Shown here: piece by piece, positions 15,131 through 24,332 of the stretch
Numbering within the stretch: the first letter of the stretch is position 1
Layout: the number at the start of each line of letters is the position of its first letter
Assembly (NCBI RefSeq): GCF_016741855.1
Contig: NZ_JAERRH010000014.1
Coordinates: 62,001-126,000, forward strand
From: Streptomyces musisoli
GTDB taxonomy: Bacteria > Actinomycetota > Actinomycetes > Streptomycetales > Streptomycetaceae
Length of the DNA stretch: 64,000 nt
Direction of reading: 5' to 3'
Position numbers and translations under genes: made by a program
The notes under the pieces: generated by a model
What the model was told of the DNA's origin: nothing
Databases searched by the model: none
Seen by the model: the letters and a program-made list of their open reading frames with translations, nothing else

Positions 15131-16072
15131 GTGAGTAGGTGTGCGACCGTCTCCCGAAGCCTCGACGAGCCGGTTTCCGGTACGGCAGCCACGGCGACGA
15201 CGTGGCTGCTGCTGGAGCAGCCCGGCCCGTGGGGAGCCAAGGCGCTCACCTCCAGTCACCTGGACCCCGAGCTGGGCCGGGCGCTGGAGGCCGCCGCCGA
15301 CGGAACCGGCGTCCGTGTCGCCCTCATCCGGCACCCCGGACGCCACGCCGACCCCGGCACGCCCCCGATGCGGCAGGTGTACGCCGCGCACACCGTTCCG
15401 GGTCGGGTATGGCTGCACAGCGCCACCACCCGTGATCCGCAGCAACTGCTGGACCTCGACTTCGCCGCCCTCGGAGCGGGCGACCACCGCTCCTTCGGCG
15501 CGGCCCTCGGCGGACGGCCCCACCGGGGTGACCCGCTGGCACTCGTGTGCACCAACGGCAAGCGCGACCGCTGCTGTGCCCTCCTGGGCCGTCCCCTCGC
15601 CACGGAGCTGGTCACGTCGGGGGTGCGTGGCGTCTGGGAGGTCACCCATCTGGGTGGACATCGGTTCGCACCCACGGTTCTCGTCCTGCCCTACGGGTAC
15701 GCCTACGGCCGCGCCGAGGCACACACCGTCAAGGAGGCCCTGCACGGTGTCCGTGAGGGGCGTGTGGTCGTCGAGGGGTGCCGGGGGTGCTCCGCGTGGG
15801 AGCGGCCCGGCCAGGCGGCCGAGCTGGCCGTGCGGGCGGCCGCGGGCGAGTACCGGGCGGGTGTGCTGAGCGTCGTGCGGACCGACGGCACCGCCGCGCG
15901 CCGGGAGGTCACGGTCGCTCACGCCGACGGCCGCCGGTGGCGGGTCACCGTGGCGCAGGGAGCGTCGCTGCCGCCCCGTCCGGAGAGCTGTGGCGCGGCG
16001 GCTCTGGGCTCGCCCGCGCGGATGGACGTGGTCGAGGTGCGCGAACTGAGGCCGACGGCGCTGGCGAGCTAG
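15131..16072 (+). CDS. Sucrase/ferredoxin-like family protein (thioredoxin-fold, probable [2Fe-2S])
   Basis: 313-residue member of the Suc_Fer-like family, related to yeast Apd1 and thioredoxin-like ferredoxins. The key blocks are CTNGKRDRCCALLGRPLA (a CxxxxxxxCC cluster) and WEVTHLGGHRFAPTVLVLP (conserved HxGGHRFA), expected to bind a [2Fe-2S] cluster. A later CRGCSAWERP adds cysteines. The GTG start abuts an iron box, so expression should rise under iron starvation, consistent with a role in ferric-siderophore reduction or redox repair; this is inference. No Shine-Dalgarno sequence separates box and start, so the transcript may be leaderless. Confidence 0.82.
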   Translation: MSRCATVSRSLDEPVSGTAATATTWLLLEQPGPWGAKALTSSHLDPELGRALEAAADGTGVRVALIRHPGRHADPGTPPMRQVYAAHTVPGRVWLHSATTRDPQQLLDLDFAALGAGDHRSFGAALGGRPHRGDPLALVCTNGKRDRCCALLGRPLATELVTSGVRGVWEVTHLGGHRFAPTVLVLPYGYAYGRAEAHTVKEALHGVREGRVVVEGCRGCSAWERPGQAAELAVRAAAGEYRAGVLSVVRTDGTAARREVTVAHADGRRWRVTVAQGASLPPRPESCGAAALGSPARMDVVEVRELRPTALAS

Positions 16073-16250
16073 CAGGGCCTGATCGCCGCCCATGATTGCC
16101 GTTGGACCGGTTCGACACGTCGATGGTCAACGCACTTGTCGACCCTCACCCAAAGCCCGTCAACGGTTGATCTCCGGATCCAGAGCGGATCAAGAGATCC
16201 ACACCACACCTGCTGGGGCGGTTCCGGACGCCCCACGTACCGTCGTGGGT

Positions 16251-17948
16251 ATGAGCCCCACTCCCCCCGCACGCCGTCTGCGCCTCGGTCTGCCCCGGCG
16301 GATGTTCTCCCAGGTGCTGCTGATGCAGGTGGCGATCGCCGCGGGCGTGGCGGTGCTCGCCACCGGGCTCTTCCTGGCGCCGCTGAGCAAGCAGCTGGAC
16401 CAGGAGGCGATGCGCCGCGCGCTGGCCATCGCCGAGACCACGGCCCAGGACCCGCAGATCGCCGAGGGCGTCCGCACCACCCCGCCGACCCGGGACGGCC
16501 CCGTGCAGAAGGAGGCCGAGCGGATCCGGCGGGCCACGCACGCGGAGTACATCGTGGTGCTGGACGAACACTGGGTGCGCTGGTCGCACCCCACGGCCTC
16601 GCAGATCGGCCGACGTGTGTCCACCAGTCCCTCCGAGGCCCTGAAGGGCAAGGAGGTCATGGAGATCGACAAGGGCACCCTGGGGCGCTCGGCGCGCGGC
16701 AAGGTGCCGCTGTACGACACCGACCACCGCATCGTCGGCGCGGTCTCGGTCGGCATCGCCTACGACAGTGTGCGGGCGCGGCTGATCAGCGCGATCCCGG
16801 GGCTGTTCGCCTACGCCGGCGGCGCGCTCGCGGTGGGCGCGCTGGCCGCTTGGCTGATCTCGCGCCGGGTCCAGCGGCAGACCCGGGACCTGGCCTTCTC
16901 CGACATCTCGGCGCTGCTCGCGGAGCGCGAGGCGATGCTGCACGGCATCCGGGAGGGTGTGGTCGCGCTGGACCGGGCAGGCCGTATCCGCCTGCTCAAC
17001 GACGAGGCACGGCGGCTGCTGGGCATCGGTGACGAGGCCGTGGGTCGGGCACCGGACGAGGCGCTCGGCGCGGGCCGCACGACGGACGTGCTGGCCGGCC
17101 GCGTGACCGGCACCGATCTGCTCACCGTACGCGGCCGGCGGGTCCTGATCGCCAACCGCATGCCCACGGACGACGGCGGTGCCGTGGCCACCCTGCGCGA
17201 CCGCACCGAACTGGAACAGCTGGGGCGTGAACTCGATTCCACGCGCGGGTTGATCGACGCCCTGCGCGCCCAGGACCACGAACACGCCAACCGCATGCAC
17301 ACCCTGCTGGGGCTGCTGGAACTGGAGATGTACGACGACGCCGTGGAGTTCGTCGGTGAGGTGGTCGGGGACCACCGGGCCACCGCCGAGCAGGTCACGG
17401 AGAAGATCCAGGACCCGCTGCTGGCCGCGCTTCTGGTGGGCAAGGCGACCGTGGCGGCCGAGCGCGGGGTCGCCCTGTGGGTGTCGGAACGGACCCGGCT
17501 GCCGGACCGGCTGATCGATCCGCGGGGGCTGGTCACCATCGTGGGCAACCTCGTGGACAACGCCCTCGACGCGGTCGCCGGCACACCGCACGCGCGCGTG
17601 GAGGCCGAGTTGCGCGCGGAGGGCCGTACGGTCGTTCTCCGGGTGCGCGACACGGGCCCGGGAGTCCCGGAGGACCAACGGGATGTGATCTTCACGGAGG
17701 GCTGGTCGACCAAGAGGCCGCCCGCGCACGGCAAGCGGGGCATCGGTCTCTCCCTGGTGCGCCGGCTCGCCGAACGGCAGGGCGGGAGCGCGGCCGTGTG
17801 CGCGGCGGACGGCGGCGGCGCGGAGTTCACCGTCGTCCTGCCCGAGGCGCTGACCGAGCCGGCACCGGAACCGGTGCTCGCCGGGTCCGCGGAGCCCGCC
17901 GCGAGAACCGCGAACGCCCCGGCCGCCGCCGAGGAGGAGGCGCGATGA
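16251..17948 (+). CDS. CitA/DcuS-type sensor histidine kinase
   Basis: 565-residue membrane kinase. TM1 lies at about 20-42 and TM2 at about 180-205, enclosing a periplasmic-type sensor domain (about 45-180, with the conserved VLDEHWVRWSHP motif of CitA/DcuS PDC domains). A cytoplasmic PAS domain follows (LHGIREGVVALDRAGRIRLL), then the phosphoacceptor His in LRAQDHEHANRMHTLLGLLE, N-box NLVDNALDAV, and G-boxes DTGPGVPED and GKRGIGLSL. An Ala/Pro-rich tail of about 35 residues ends it. Its stop overlaps the regulator start (ATGA). CitA-type kinases sense citrate or C4-dicarboxylates; the adjacent citrate synthase pair makes that plausible here. Confidence 0.92.
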   Translation: MSPTPPARRLRLGLPRRMFSQVLLMQVAIAAGVAVLATGLFLAPLSKQLDQEAMRRALAIAETTAQDPQIAEGVRTTPPTRDGPVQKEAERIRRATHAEYIVVLDEHWVRWSHPTASQIGRRVSTSPSEALKGKEVMEIDKGTLGRSARGKVPLYDTDHRIVGAVSVGIAYDSVRARLISAIPGLFAYAGGALAVGALAAWLISRRVQRQTRDLAFSDISALLAEREAMLHGIREGVVALDRAGRIRLLNDEARRLLGIGDEAVGRAPDEALGAGRTTDVLAGRVTGTDLLTVRGRRVLIANRMPTDDGGAVATLRDRTELEQLGRELDSTRGLIDALRAQDHEHANRMHTLLGLLELEMYDDAVEFVGEVVGDHRATAEQVTEKIQDPLLAALLVGKATVAAERGVALWVSERTRLPDRLIDPRGLVTIVGNLVDNALDAVAGTPHARVEAELRAEGRTVVLRVRDTGPGVPEDQRDVIFTEGWSTKRPPAHGKRGIGLSLVRRLAERQGGSAAVCAADGGGAEFTVVLPEALTEPAPEPVLAGSAEPAARTANAPAAAEEEAR

Positions 17949-18625
17949 TCGAGGTGCTGGTCGTGGACGACGACACCCGGGTGGCCCGGGTCAACGCCGC
18001 CTACGTGGAGAAGGTGCCCGGCTTCCATGTGGCCGGCGAGGCGCACAACGCCGCCGACGCGCTGCGCCAGGTGGAGACCCTGCCGCGGCTCGATCTCGTC
18101 CTGATGGACCACTACCTGCCCGACGACACGGGCCTCGCGGTCGTCCGGGAGATGCGCCGGCGCGGCCACCAGACCGACGTGATCATGGTGACGGCGGCGC
18201 GGGACGTGTCGACGGTGCAGGCCGCCATGCGGCAGGGGGCGTTGCAGTACCTGGTGAAGCCGTTCGCCTTCGCGGGTCTGCGGGCCAAGCTGGAGGCTTA
18301 CGCCCGCCTGCGGCGCACCCTGGACGGCGGTGGTGAGGCCGAGCAGGCGGAGGTGGACCGTATCTTCGGCGCTCTGTCCGCCCCCTCGGAGCCCGGGCTG
18401 CCCAAGGGGCACTCCCCCACGACGGCCGAGCTGGTGCGCCAGGCGCTGATGAACGCCGAACACCCCCTGTCCGCCCAGGAGATCGCGGAGCGCACGGGGG
18501 TGAGCCGCCAGACCGCGCAACGGTATCTGAAGTTCCTGGAGCGCACCGGCCGGGCCCGGCTGACCCTCAAGTACGGCGACGCGGGCCGCCCGGAGCACCG
18601 TTACGTGTGGGCGACCCGCGCCTGA
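17945..18625 (+). CDS. CitB/DcuR-type response regulator
   Basis: 226-residue regulator. The receiver domain has acidic DDD at 8-10, phosphoacceptor Asp55 in LVLMDHYLPD, Thr in MVTAARD and Lys in YLVKPFAF. The C-terminal helix-turn-helix (about 165-215) carries SAQEIAERTGVSRQTAQRYL. It is translationally coupled to the kinase upstream by a 4-bp overlap, forming a complete two-component system. A close paralogue lies at 21582-22274. Confidence 0.93.
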   Translation: MIEVLVVDDDTRVARVNAAYVEKVPGFHVAGEAHNAADALRQVETLPRLDLVLMDHYLPDDTGLAVVREMRRRGHQTDVIMVTAARDVSTVQAAMRQGALQYLVKPFAFAGLRAKLEAYARLRRTLDGGGEAEQAEVDRIFGALSAPSEPGLPKGHSPTTAELVRQALMNAEHPLSAQEIAERTGVSRQTAQRYLKFLERTGRARLTLKYGDAGRPEHRYVWATRA

Positions 18626-18643
18626 GCGGGGTTCATGGGGTGG

Positions 18644-19702
18644 TCACTTGACCGCCTTGACGAACTCTGCCGTGTATGTCTTGCTCAAGTCGACTTTCGT
18701 GTTCTGGATGTTGGGGTTGAACGCCTTGAGGACCTTCTCAACGGTCTCGGGGCCGCCCTGGGGCATCACGCCGTCGTCGGTGAACATGGGAAGGGTGTTC
18801 TTGACGGCCTGTATGTACAGGGACTTGTTGCCCTGGGAGTAGTCGGCGGGCATCTTGGCGGCGATCTCGTCGGCGCTGTGCGTGGACATCCACTTGAGCG
18901 TCTTGACGAATGCATTGGCCAACTTCTGGACGGTGTCCTTGTGACCGTTCACCCAGTCCGTCTGCATGTACAGGCTGGACGACGGATACGGGCCGCCCAG
19001 CGCTTCCTGCGAGCCCTCGGGTGTGCGCATGTCGACGAGGATCTTCCCGGCCTTCTTGTCCAGGAGCGTCGCGACGGTCGGGTCGGTGGTCATGCCGCCG
19101 TCGATCGCGCCGTTCTGGAGAGCCGCGATGAATGTCGGCCCCGCCCCCACCGCGACCGGCGTGAACTCGCTGACCTTCACCCCGTTCTTCACCGCGAGGT
19201 ACTTGGTGAGGAAGTCGGTCGAGGAGCCGAGCCCGGTGACGCCCAGCTTGCGGCCCTTGAAGTCCTTGGGCGAGGCGAGGTCACCGGCCGCCCGGTCCGA
19301 GACCACCTCGACCTCGCCGGGCGCGTGCGAGAACTGCACGACCGACTCGACGGCCTTGCCCTTCACCTGGAGGTCGAGGGTGTGGTCGTAGAACCCGACC
19401 GCTCCCTGCACCTGGCCGGAGACGAGCGCGGTCTCGGCCTGGACCCCGGCGGGCTCGCTGAGGAGTTCGACGTTCAGTCCCTCGGCCTGGAAGTAGCCGA
19501 GCCGCTGGGTGAGCATCGCGGGCAGGTAGATGACCTTGTCCAGGCCGCCGACCATGATCTTGACGGTCTCGCCCTTGCCGCCGCCCCCGCCGCTGCCGGT
19601 GTCGGCCGTGGAGCTCGCCGCGTCGTTGGCGCAGGCGGTGAGCGAGGAGAGGGCGAGCAGTCCGGCGGCGGCCAGGGTGGCGTATCCGGCAGTCGTGCGC
19701 AT
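18644..19702 (-). CDS. ABC importer substrate-binding lipoprotein (NMT1/SsuA-like)
   Basis: 352-residue extracellular solute-binding protein anchored as a lipoprotein: hydrophobic signal followed by lipobox LSSLTAC near residue 27. The rest matches the NMT1/THI5/SsuA/TauA group (GGLDKVIYLPAMLTQRLGYF near the start of the mature domain, and GAIDGGMTTDPTVATLL). These bind nitrogen- or sulfur-containing organics such as sulfonates, pyrimidine precursors or aromatic acids; the ligand cannot be told here. The ATG at 19702 is preferred because AAGGA lies about 10 bp upstream; a GTG at 19711 is too close to it. Last gene of a three-gene ABC operon. Confidence 0.88.
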   Translation of the reverse strand: MRTTAGYATLAAAGLLALSSLTACANDAASSTADTGSGGGGGKGETVKIMVGGLDKVIYLPAMLTQRLGYFQAEGLNVELLSEPAGVQAETALVSGQVQGAVGFYDHTLDLQVKGKAVESVVQFSHAPGEVEVVSDRAAGDLASPKDFKGRKLGVTGLGSSTDFLTKYLAVKNGVKVSEFTPVAVGAGPTFIAALQNGAIDGGMTTDPTVATLLDKKAGKILVDMRTPEGSQEALGGPYPSSSLYMQTDWVNGHKDTVQKLANAFVKTLKWMSTHSADEIAAKMPADYSQGNKSLYIQAVKNTLPMFTDDGVMPQGGPETVEKVLKAFNPNIQNTKVDLSKTYTAEFVKAVK

Positions 19703-19753
19703 GCGGTTCACGTCCTTGTGGGAGGGCGGTACGGGGAGGAGGCAGGGGTACGT

Positions 19754-20617
19754 TCAGCTGTCGGAGCCGGCCGGTTTCCAGCGGAAGATGCGGCGCTCGG
19801 CGAAGGTCAGCAGGCCCTCCGCGACGAGGGCGACGACGGCGAGGATGACCATCGCGGCGTACACGCCGGCTGCGTTGAAGGTGTTCTGCGATTGCGCGAC
19901 GAGCAGGCCGATGCCCTTGGTCGCGCCGATGTACTCGCCGACGATGGCGCCGATGAGAGCGAAACCGAAGCTGACGTGGAGGCTGGTGAAGATCCAGGAG
20001 GTGGCCGACGGGACGACCACCTGAAGGGTCACCCGGCGGTCGCTCGCGCCCAGGATGCGGGCGTTGGCCACGAGGTTGCGGTCCACTTCGCGGGCGCCCT
20101 GGAAGGCGTTGAAGAACACCGGGAAGAAGACGAGCACCACGGCCGAGGCCACTTTGGAGGACGGTCCGAGGCCGAACCAGATCAGGAAGATGGGCGCCAG
20201 GACGATCCTCGGGATCGAGTTGAGCACCTTGATGTATGGACCAAGGACCTCGGCGAGCAATCTGATCCGCCCGAGCGCGATGCCGAGGAGTACACCGGTG
20301 ACCACACCGAGACCCCAGCCCAGCAGTGCCTCGTACAGCGTGTACCAGATCTGCTCGCCCAGGGAGCCGAGCGCTGTCCCGTGGGCCACCCAGGTGTGGA
20401 TCTGCTCCCAGATCTTCGAGGGCATCGAGAAATTGAACGGGTCGATGACCTTGGCGCGGGACAGGGCCTCCCACAGTCCCAGGACCGCCACCAGGAGCAC
20501 CACGCGCGCGGCGTTGACCAGGATCCTGCGCCGGCGGGCGGCCCGGGCGCGGGTCTGCGCGCGACCGGGTGTCTTGGCGGTGTCGACGACCGGGGTGCTG
20601 AGAACCTCAGGCGACAT
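19754..20617 (-). CDS. ABC importer permease (SsuC/TauC-like)
   Basis: 287-residue inner-membrane permease with about six transmembrane segments and the binding-protein-dependent EAA motif region (FQGAREVDRNLVANARILGA, followed by an ASDRRVTLQVVVPSATSW segment). It belongs to the SsuC/TauC family and pairs with the NMT1-like binding protein downstream and the ATPase upstream. The ATG at 20617 follows GAGAGGGG and overlaps the end of the ATPase gene by 11 bp, indicating translational coupling. Confidence 0.92.
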   Translation of the reverse strand: MSPEVLSTPVVDTAKTPGRAQTRARAARRRRILVNAARVVLLVAVLGLWEALSRAKVIDPFNFSMPSKIWEQIHTWVAHGTALGSLGEQIWYTLYEALLGWGLGVVTGVLLGIALGRIRLLAEVLGPYIKVLNSIPRIVLAPIFLIWFGLGPSSKVASAVVLVFFPVFFNAFQGAREVDRNLVANARILGASDRRVTLQVVVPSATSWIFTSLHVSFGFALIGAIVGEYIGATKGIGLLVAQSQNTFNAAGVYAAMVILAVVALVAEGLLTFAERRIFRWKPAGSDS

Positions 20618-21422
20618 GGGCGGCACCCCTCTCGCGGGTGATGCGGACCTCTTCGCCGAGGGACTCCCAGATCTCGCGGTAGATCTCGATGAACCGCGGC
20701 TCCAGACGCACCGACTCGACCTTCCGCGGGCGGGGCAGGTCGATGTCGAAGACCTGCTTCACGGTCGCGGGGCCGGCGGTCATCACGACGACCTTGTCAG
20801 CCAGTGCGATGGACTCCTCCAGGTCGTGGGTGACGAAGACGACGGAGGCGCCGGTGCCCTCCCACAGCTCCAGCAGCTCGTCCGACATCAGCGCCCGGGT
20901 CTGTACGTCCAGCGCCGAGAACGGCTCGTCCATCAGGAGGATCTCGGGATCGTTGACGAATGTGGCCGCCAGGGCGACACGCTTGCGCTGACCGCCGGAG
21001 AGCTGGTGCGGATAGCGGTCCTCGAAGGCGGCGAGTCCCACCCGGGCGAGCCACTCGCGAGCCTTCTCCCTGGCCTCCGCCTTGGGTACGCCGCGGAAAC
21101 GCGGACCCGCCATGACGTTGGACAGGACGGTCCGCCAGGGGAAGGTGGCGTCCTGCTGGAAGACGAAGCCGACCTTGTCGCCGACACCGTCGACCGGGTC
21201 CCCGGCCACCAGCACCTCGCCCTCGGTGGGCTCCTCCAGGCCGCTGACCAGGGTCAGGGTGGTGGACTTGCCGCACCCGGTCGGGCCGACGACGGCCACG
21301 AACTCGCCACGCCCGACGGTGAGGTCCAGGCCGCGCACGGCCGTGTGCAGTCCCCCGGACGGGGTTCTGAAGATCTTGCTCGCGCCCCGCAGCTCGATGG
21401 CGGGGCTGGTATGTGCGCTCAT
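20607..21422 (-). CDS. ABC importer ATP-binding protein (SsuB/TauB-like)
   Basis: 271-residue nucleotide-binding subunit. Walker A GPTGCGKSTTL, Q-loop VFQQDATFPW, signature LSGGQRKRVALA, Walker B ILLMDEPFSALD and switch histidine FVTHDLEE are all intact. First gene of the ATPase-permease-binding protein operon. The divergent 159-bp gap upstream separates it from a CitB-like regulator and contains repeated TTTTGCTCGC-type sites, so that regulator probably controls the importer. Confidence 0.93.
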   Translation of the reverse strand: MSAHTSPAIELRGASKIFRTPSGGLHTAVRGLDLTVGRGEFVAVVGPTGCGKSTTLTLVSGLEEPTEGEVLVAGDPVDGVGDKVGFVFQQDATFPWRTVLSNVMAGPRFRGVPKAEAREKAREWLARVGLAAFEDRYPHQLSGGQRKRVALAATFVNDPEILLMDEPFSALDVQTRALMSDELLELWEGTGASVVFVTHDLEESIALADKVVVMTAGPATVKQVFDIDLPRPRKVESVRLEPRFIEIYREIWESLGEEVRITRERGAAHVA

Positions 21423-21469
21423 GGGCCGGGACGGTAGGTGTGGCCCCGGCCACAGCAGCAGTCTTGTGA

Positions 21470-21520
21470 GAGCAAGCCGTTCTTTTGCTCGCAAGAGCCT
21501 GTTGTGCTCGTTTTGCTCGC
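21470..21520. promoter_or_regulatory. Direct and inverted TTTTGCTCG repeats between ABC operon and regulator gene
   Basis: Three same-direction copies, TTTTGCTCGC (21483), TTGTGCTCG (21502) and TTTTGCTCGC (21511), plus an inverted GAGCAA at 21470 facing the first copy (GAGCAA-N9-TTGCTC). The last two copies are contiguous, 9 bp apart. The AT-rich, repeated pattern inside a divergent promoter suggests binding sites for the adjacent response regulator. Confidence 0.55.
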
Positions 21521-21581
21521 GCTACAACTGCGGAGCCGAAAACACGGGCTGACGCTCGCCGGCCTTGTAAGGAGAGGCCTG

Positions 21582-22274
21582 ATGATTGACGTCCTGGTGG
21601 TGGACGACGACTTCCGTGTCGCCGAGATCAACGCCAAGTACGTGGGAAAGGTTCCCGGCTTCCGGGTGACCGCCCGCGCGCACAGTGCCGCCCAGGCTCT
21701 GGCCGCCGTCGAACGCGGGACCATCGACCTGGTCCTGCTGGACCATTACCTGCCGGACCGGACGGGCCTGGAACTCGTCCACCGCATGCGGGAGCAGGGA
21801 CACGGCACCGACGTCATCATGATCACCGCGGCCAGCGATGTGACGACGGTCCAGCAGGCGATGCGCCTGGGCGCCCTGCACTATCTGGTCAAGCCGTTCA
21901 CCTTCGCCGCGCTGCGCGCCCGCCTGGACTCCTACGCCGCCCTGCGCCGCACGGTCGACCGGGTGGGCGGCCACGGCCCGACGGGACAGGAACAGATCGA
22001 CCGGATCTTCGGCGCCCTGCGCACCACTCCTGCCCCCTCCGCCCCGGGCCTGCCGAGCGGCCACTCCGAGCCCACGACCGACCTCATCTGCGGCGTCCTG
22101 CATCGCGCCGGCCATCCGCTCTCGGCCCACGAAGTTGCCACCCGGACCGGCCTGAGCCGCTCCACCGCCCAGCGCTATCTGCGCCACCTGGAACAGGCGG
22201 GCCGGCTCCACCTGTCCCTGAAGTACGGCGACACCGGCCGCCCGGAACACCGGTACGCCTGGGTGGCGCCGTAG
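21582..22274 (+). CDS. CitB-like response regulator without adjacent kinase
   Basis: 230-residue response regulator, paralogous to the one at 17945-18625 (same DVIMxTAAxDVxTVQxAMRxG block and same HTH ending YGDxGRPEHRYxW). The receiver has DDD at 8-10, phosphoacceptor Asp54 in LVLLDHYLPD and Lys in YLVKPFTF. The HTH is SAHEVATRTGLSRSTAQRYL. AAGGAGAGG precedes the ATG at 21582. No kinase gene is adjacent. The kinase at 16251-17948 is the nearest possible partner, and the divergent ABC importer is the likely target. Confidence 0.9.
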   Translation: MIDVLVVDDDFRVAEINAKYVGKVPGFRVTARAHSAAQALAAVERGTIDLVLLDHYLPDRTGLELVHRMREQGHGTDVIMITAASDVTTVQQAMRLGALHYLVKPFTFAALRARLDSYAALRRTVDRVGGHGPTGQEQIDRIFGALRTTPAPSAPGLPSGHSEPTTDLICGVLHRAGHPLSAHEVATRTGLSRSTAQRYLRHLEQAGRLHLSLKYGDTGRPEHRYAWVAP

Positions 22275-22290
22275 CGGCGCCCGCCGCCGG

Positions 22291-23886
22291 CTAGGCGGCG
22301 CCGGCCCCGGTCAGGGAACGCACTTCCGTCTCGGCGTACTTGGCCTCGTCCGCGACCTCGTCCGAGGTGACCGTGCCCAGCCAGCCGGCGAGGAAGCCCA
22401 GCGGAATGGAGACGACACCCGGGTTCTCCAGCGGGAAGTACTGGAAGTCGACGCCCGGGAACAGCGAGTCCGGGCTGCCGGACACCACCGGGGACAGGAC
22501 CACGAGCCCGATCGCCGGGAGCAGCCCGCCGTACACCGCCCACACCGCGCCCCGCGTGGTGAGACCGCGCCAGAACAGCGAGTAGAGCAGGACCGGCAGG
22601 TTCGCCGAAGCGGCCACCGCGAAGGCGAGCCCGACGAGGAAGGCGACGTTGAGATCCCGGGCCAGCAGACCGAGGGCGATCGCCACGACGCCGACGCCGA
22701 CCGCCGCCCAGCGTGCCACCGCCACCTCGCCGCGCGGGCCCGTGCCGCGGGAGCGTCGCAACGATGCGTACAGATCGTGGGCCACCGACGCGGAGGAGGC
22801 GAGCGTGATGCCCGCGACCACCGCGAGGATCGTGGCGAAGGCCACGGCGGCGACCACCGCGAACAGCACGGTGCCTCCCGTGGAGCCCGCCCCACCGCCC
22901 AGATCTAGGGCGAGGAGGGGCACCGCGGTGTTCCCCGCCGCGTTGGAAGCGCGCACGGTCTGCGGCCCCACCAGCGCCGCCGCACCGAATCCGAGGACGA
23001 TCGTCATCAGGTAGAAGCTGCCGATCAGGCCGATGGACCACACCACGGAGCGGCGGGCGGCACGCGCGGTCGGCACCGTGTAGAAGCGGGACAGGATGTG
23101 CGGCAGCCCGGCCGTGCCCAGCACCAGCGCGAGCCCCAGGCTGATGAAGTCGAGCCGGGCGGTCCAGTCCCCGCCGTACTTCAGTCCCGGCGCCAGAAAC
23201 GCCCTCCCCTGGCCGCTGCGCTCCGCGGCGGTGAGCAGCAGCCGGTCCACGTCTCCGTGGAAGCGCAGCAGCACGAGCACGGTCAGCACAACGGTGCCGC
23301 TGAGCAGCAGGACCGCCTTCACGATCTGGATCCAGGTGGTGGCCCGCATCCCGCCCAGCGACACGTAGATCACCATCAGCGCGCCTACGCCGATGACCGC
23401 CCAGACCCGGGCCGCACCACCCGTCCGCCCGAGCAGCAGCGCCACCAGACTGCCCGCGCCGACCATCTGTGCCACCAGGTAGAAAACGGACACCACGACC
23501 GAGGATGTTCCCGTGGCGATCCGCACCGGCCGCTCACTCATCCGCGCGGCCACCACGTCGGCCAGGGTGAACCGCCCGCAGTTGCGTACCAGTTCGGCGA
23601 CCAGGAAGAGCACCACCAGCCAGGCCACCAGGAAGCCCACGCCGTACAGCAGCCCGTCGTATCCGTACAGGGCGATGAGTCCGCTGATCCCGAGGAAGGA
23701 GGCGGCCGACATGTAGTCGCCGGCGATGGCAAAACCATTTTCCATGGGGGTGAACAGCCGCCCGCCGGCGTAGAACTCCTCCGCCGAACCGTGCCGCCTG
23801 CGGCTCACCCAGGTCGTGATCCCGAGGGTGACCGCCACGAAACCGCTGAACAGCAACAGCGCCAGAGCCTGATGGTCACCCGTCAC
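22291..23886 (-). CDS. Sodium:solute symporter, ActP-like (SSS family)
   Basis: 531-residue symporter with about 13 transmembrane helices. It matches cation/acetate symporters: STWVSRRR-like start, EEFYAGGRLFTPMENGFAIA, GDYMSAASFLGISG, sodium-site region LGTAGLPHILSRFYTVP, and LVGLAFAVAASANLPVLLYS. It probably imports acetate or another short monocarboxylate with sodium or protons. The GTG start overlaps the stop of the upstream DUF485 gene by 4 bp (GTGA), the usual arrangement of actP with its small partner. It converges with the orphan regulator gene. Confidence 0.92.
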   Translation of the reverse strand: MTGDHQALALLLFSGFVAVTLGITTWVSRRRHGSAEEFYAGGRLFTPMENGFAIAGDYMSAASFLGISGLIALYGYDGLLYGVGFLVAWLVVLFLVAELVRNCGRFTLADVVAARMSERPVRIATGTSSVVVSVFYLVAQMVGAGSLVALLLGRTGGAARVWAVIGVGALMVIYVSLGGMRATTWIQIVKAVLLLSGTVVLTVLVLLRFHGDVDRLLLTAAERSGQGRAFLAPGLKYGGDWTARLDFISLGLALVLGTAGLPHILSRFYTVPTARAARRSVVWSIGLIGSFYLMTIVLGFGAAALVGPQTVRASNAAGNTAVPLLALDLGGGAGSTGGTVLFAVVAAVAFATILAVVAGITLASSASVAHDLYASLRRSRGTGPRGEVAVARWAAVGVGVVAIALGLLARDLNVAFLVGLAFAVAASANLPVLLYSLFWRGLTTRGAVWAVYGGLLPAIGLVVLSPVVSGSPDSLFPGVDFQYFPLENPGVVSIPLGFLAGWLGTVTSDEVADEAKYAETEVRSLTGAGAA

Positions 23887-24332
23887 GAGGCGCCTCCCTG
23901 CGCCCCACGGGCCAGTTCCTGGGTGTCCCAGCGCAGGTCCAGTGCGGCCCGGTCCCGGCGCAGCCGTGCATGCCGGGCATAGGCCCAGGTGAGCAGGAAC
24001 GTGGTGAGGAACTGGCCGAGCCCGGCGACCATCCCCACGTTCACCGCGCCCGCGACGGGCCGCGCCATGAGCCCGGGCGCGGTCGTCGCCGCCACCACGT
24101 ACCCCACGTACCAGACCAGGAAGGCGGCGGTCCCCGGCACCACGAACCGCCGGTACCTGCCGCGCATCTCCTGGAACGCCTGACTGCGCTGCACTTCCAC
24201 ATACACGTCGCGGGTGCGCGTCACGCCGGGCCCTCCTCGCGCGGGCGGCACGGTCGTCGCCGGCACGCCGGTCCCGTCCAGTCCGCCCCAGCCCGTGGCC
24301 AGCGCGTCGTACCAGGGGTCCTCGTACGCCAT
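23883..24332 (-). CDS. DUF485 membrane protein, symporter partner
   Basis: 149-residue small membrane protein. The C-terminal half is a DUF485 domain with two transmembrane segments (FLVWYVGYVVAATTAPG and VAGLGQFLTTFLLTWAYARH). DUF485 proteins (YjcH in E. coli) accompany ActP-type symporters, and here the stop overlaps the symporter start. The start is uncertain: ATG 24332 (MAYEDPWYDALATGW) is preferred, but in-frame ATG 24425 and GTG 24476 exist and none has a strong ribosome-binding site. Confidence 0.8.
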   Translation of the reverse strand: MAYEDPWYDALATGWGGLDGTGVPATTVPPARGGPGVTRTRDVYVEVQRSQAFQEMRGRYRRFVVPGTAAFLVWYVGYVVAATTAPGLMARPVAGAVNVGMVAGLGQFLTTFLLTWAYARHARLRRDRAALDLRWDTQELARGAQGGAS

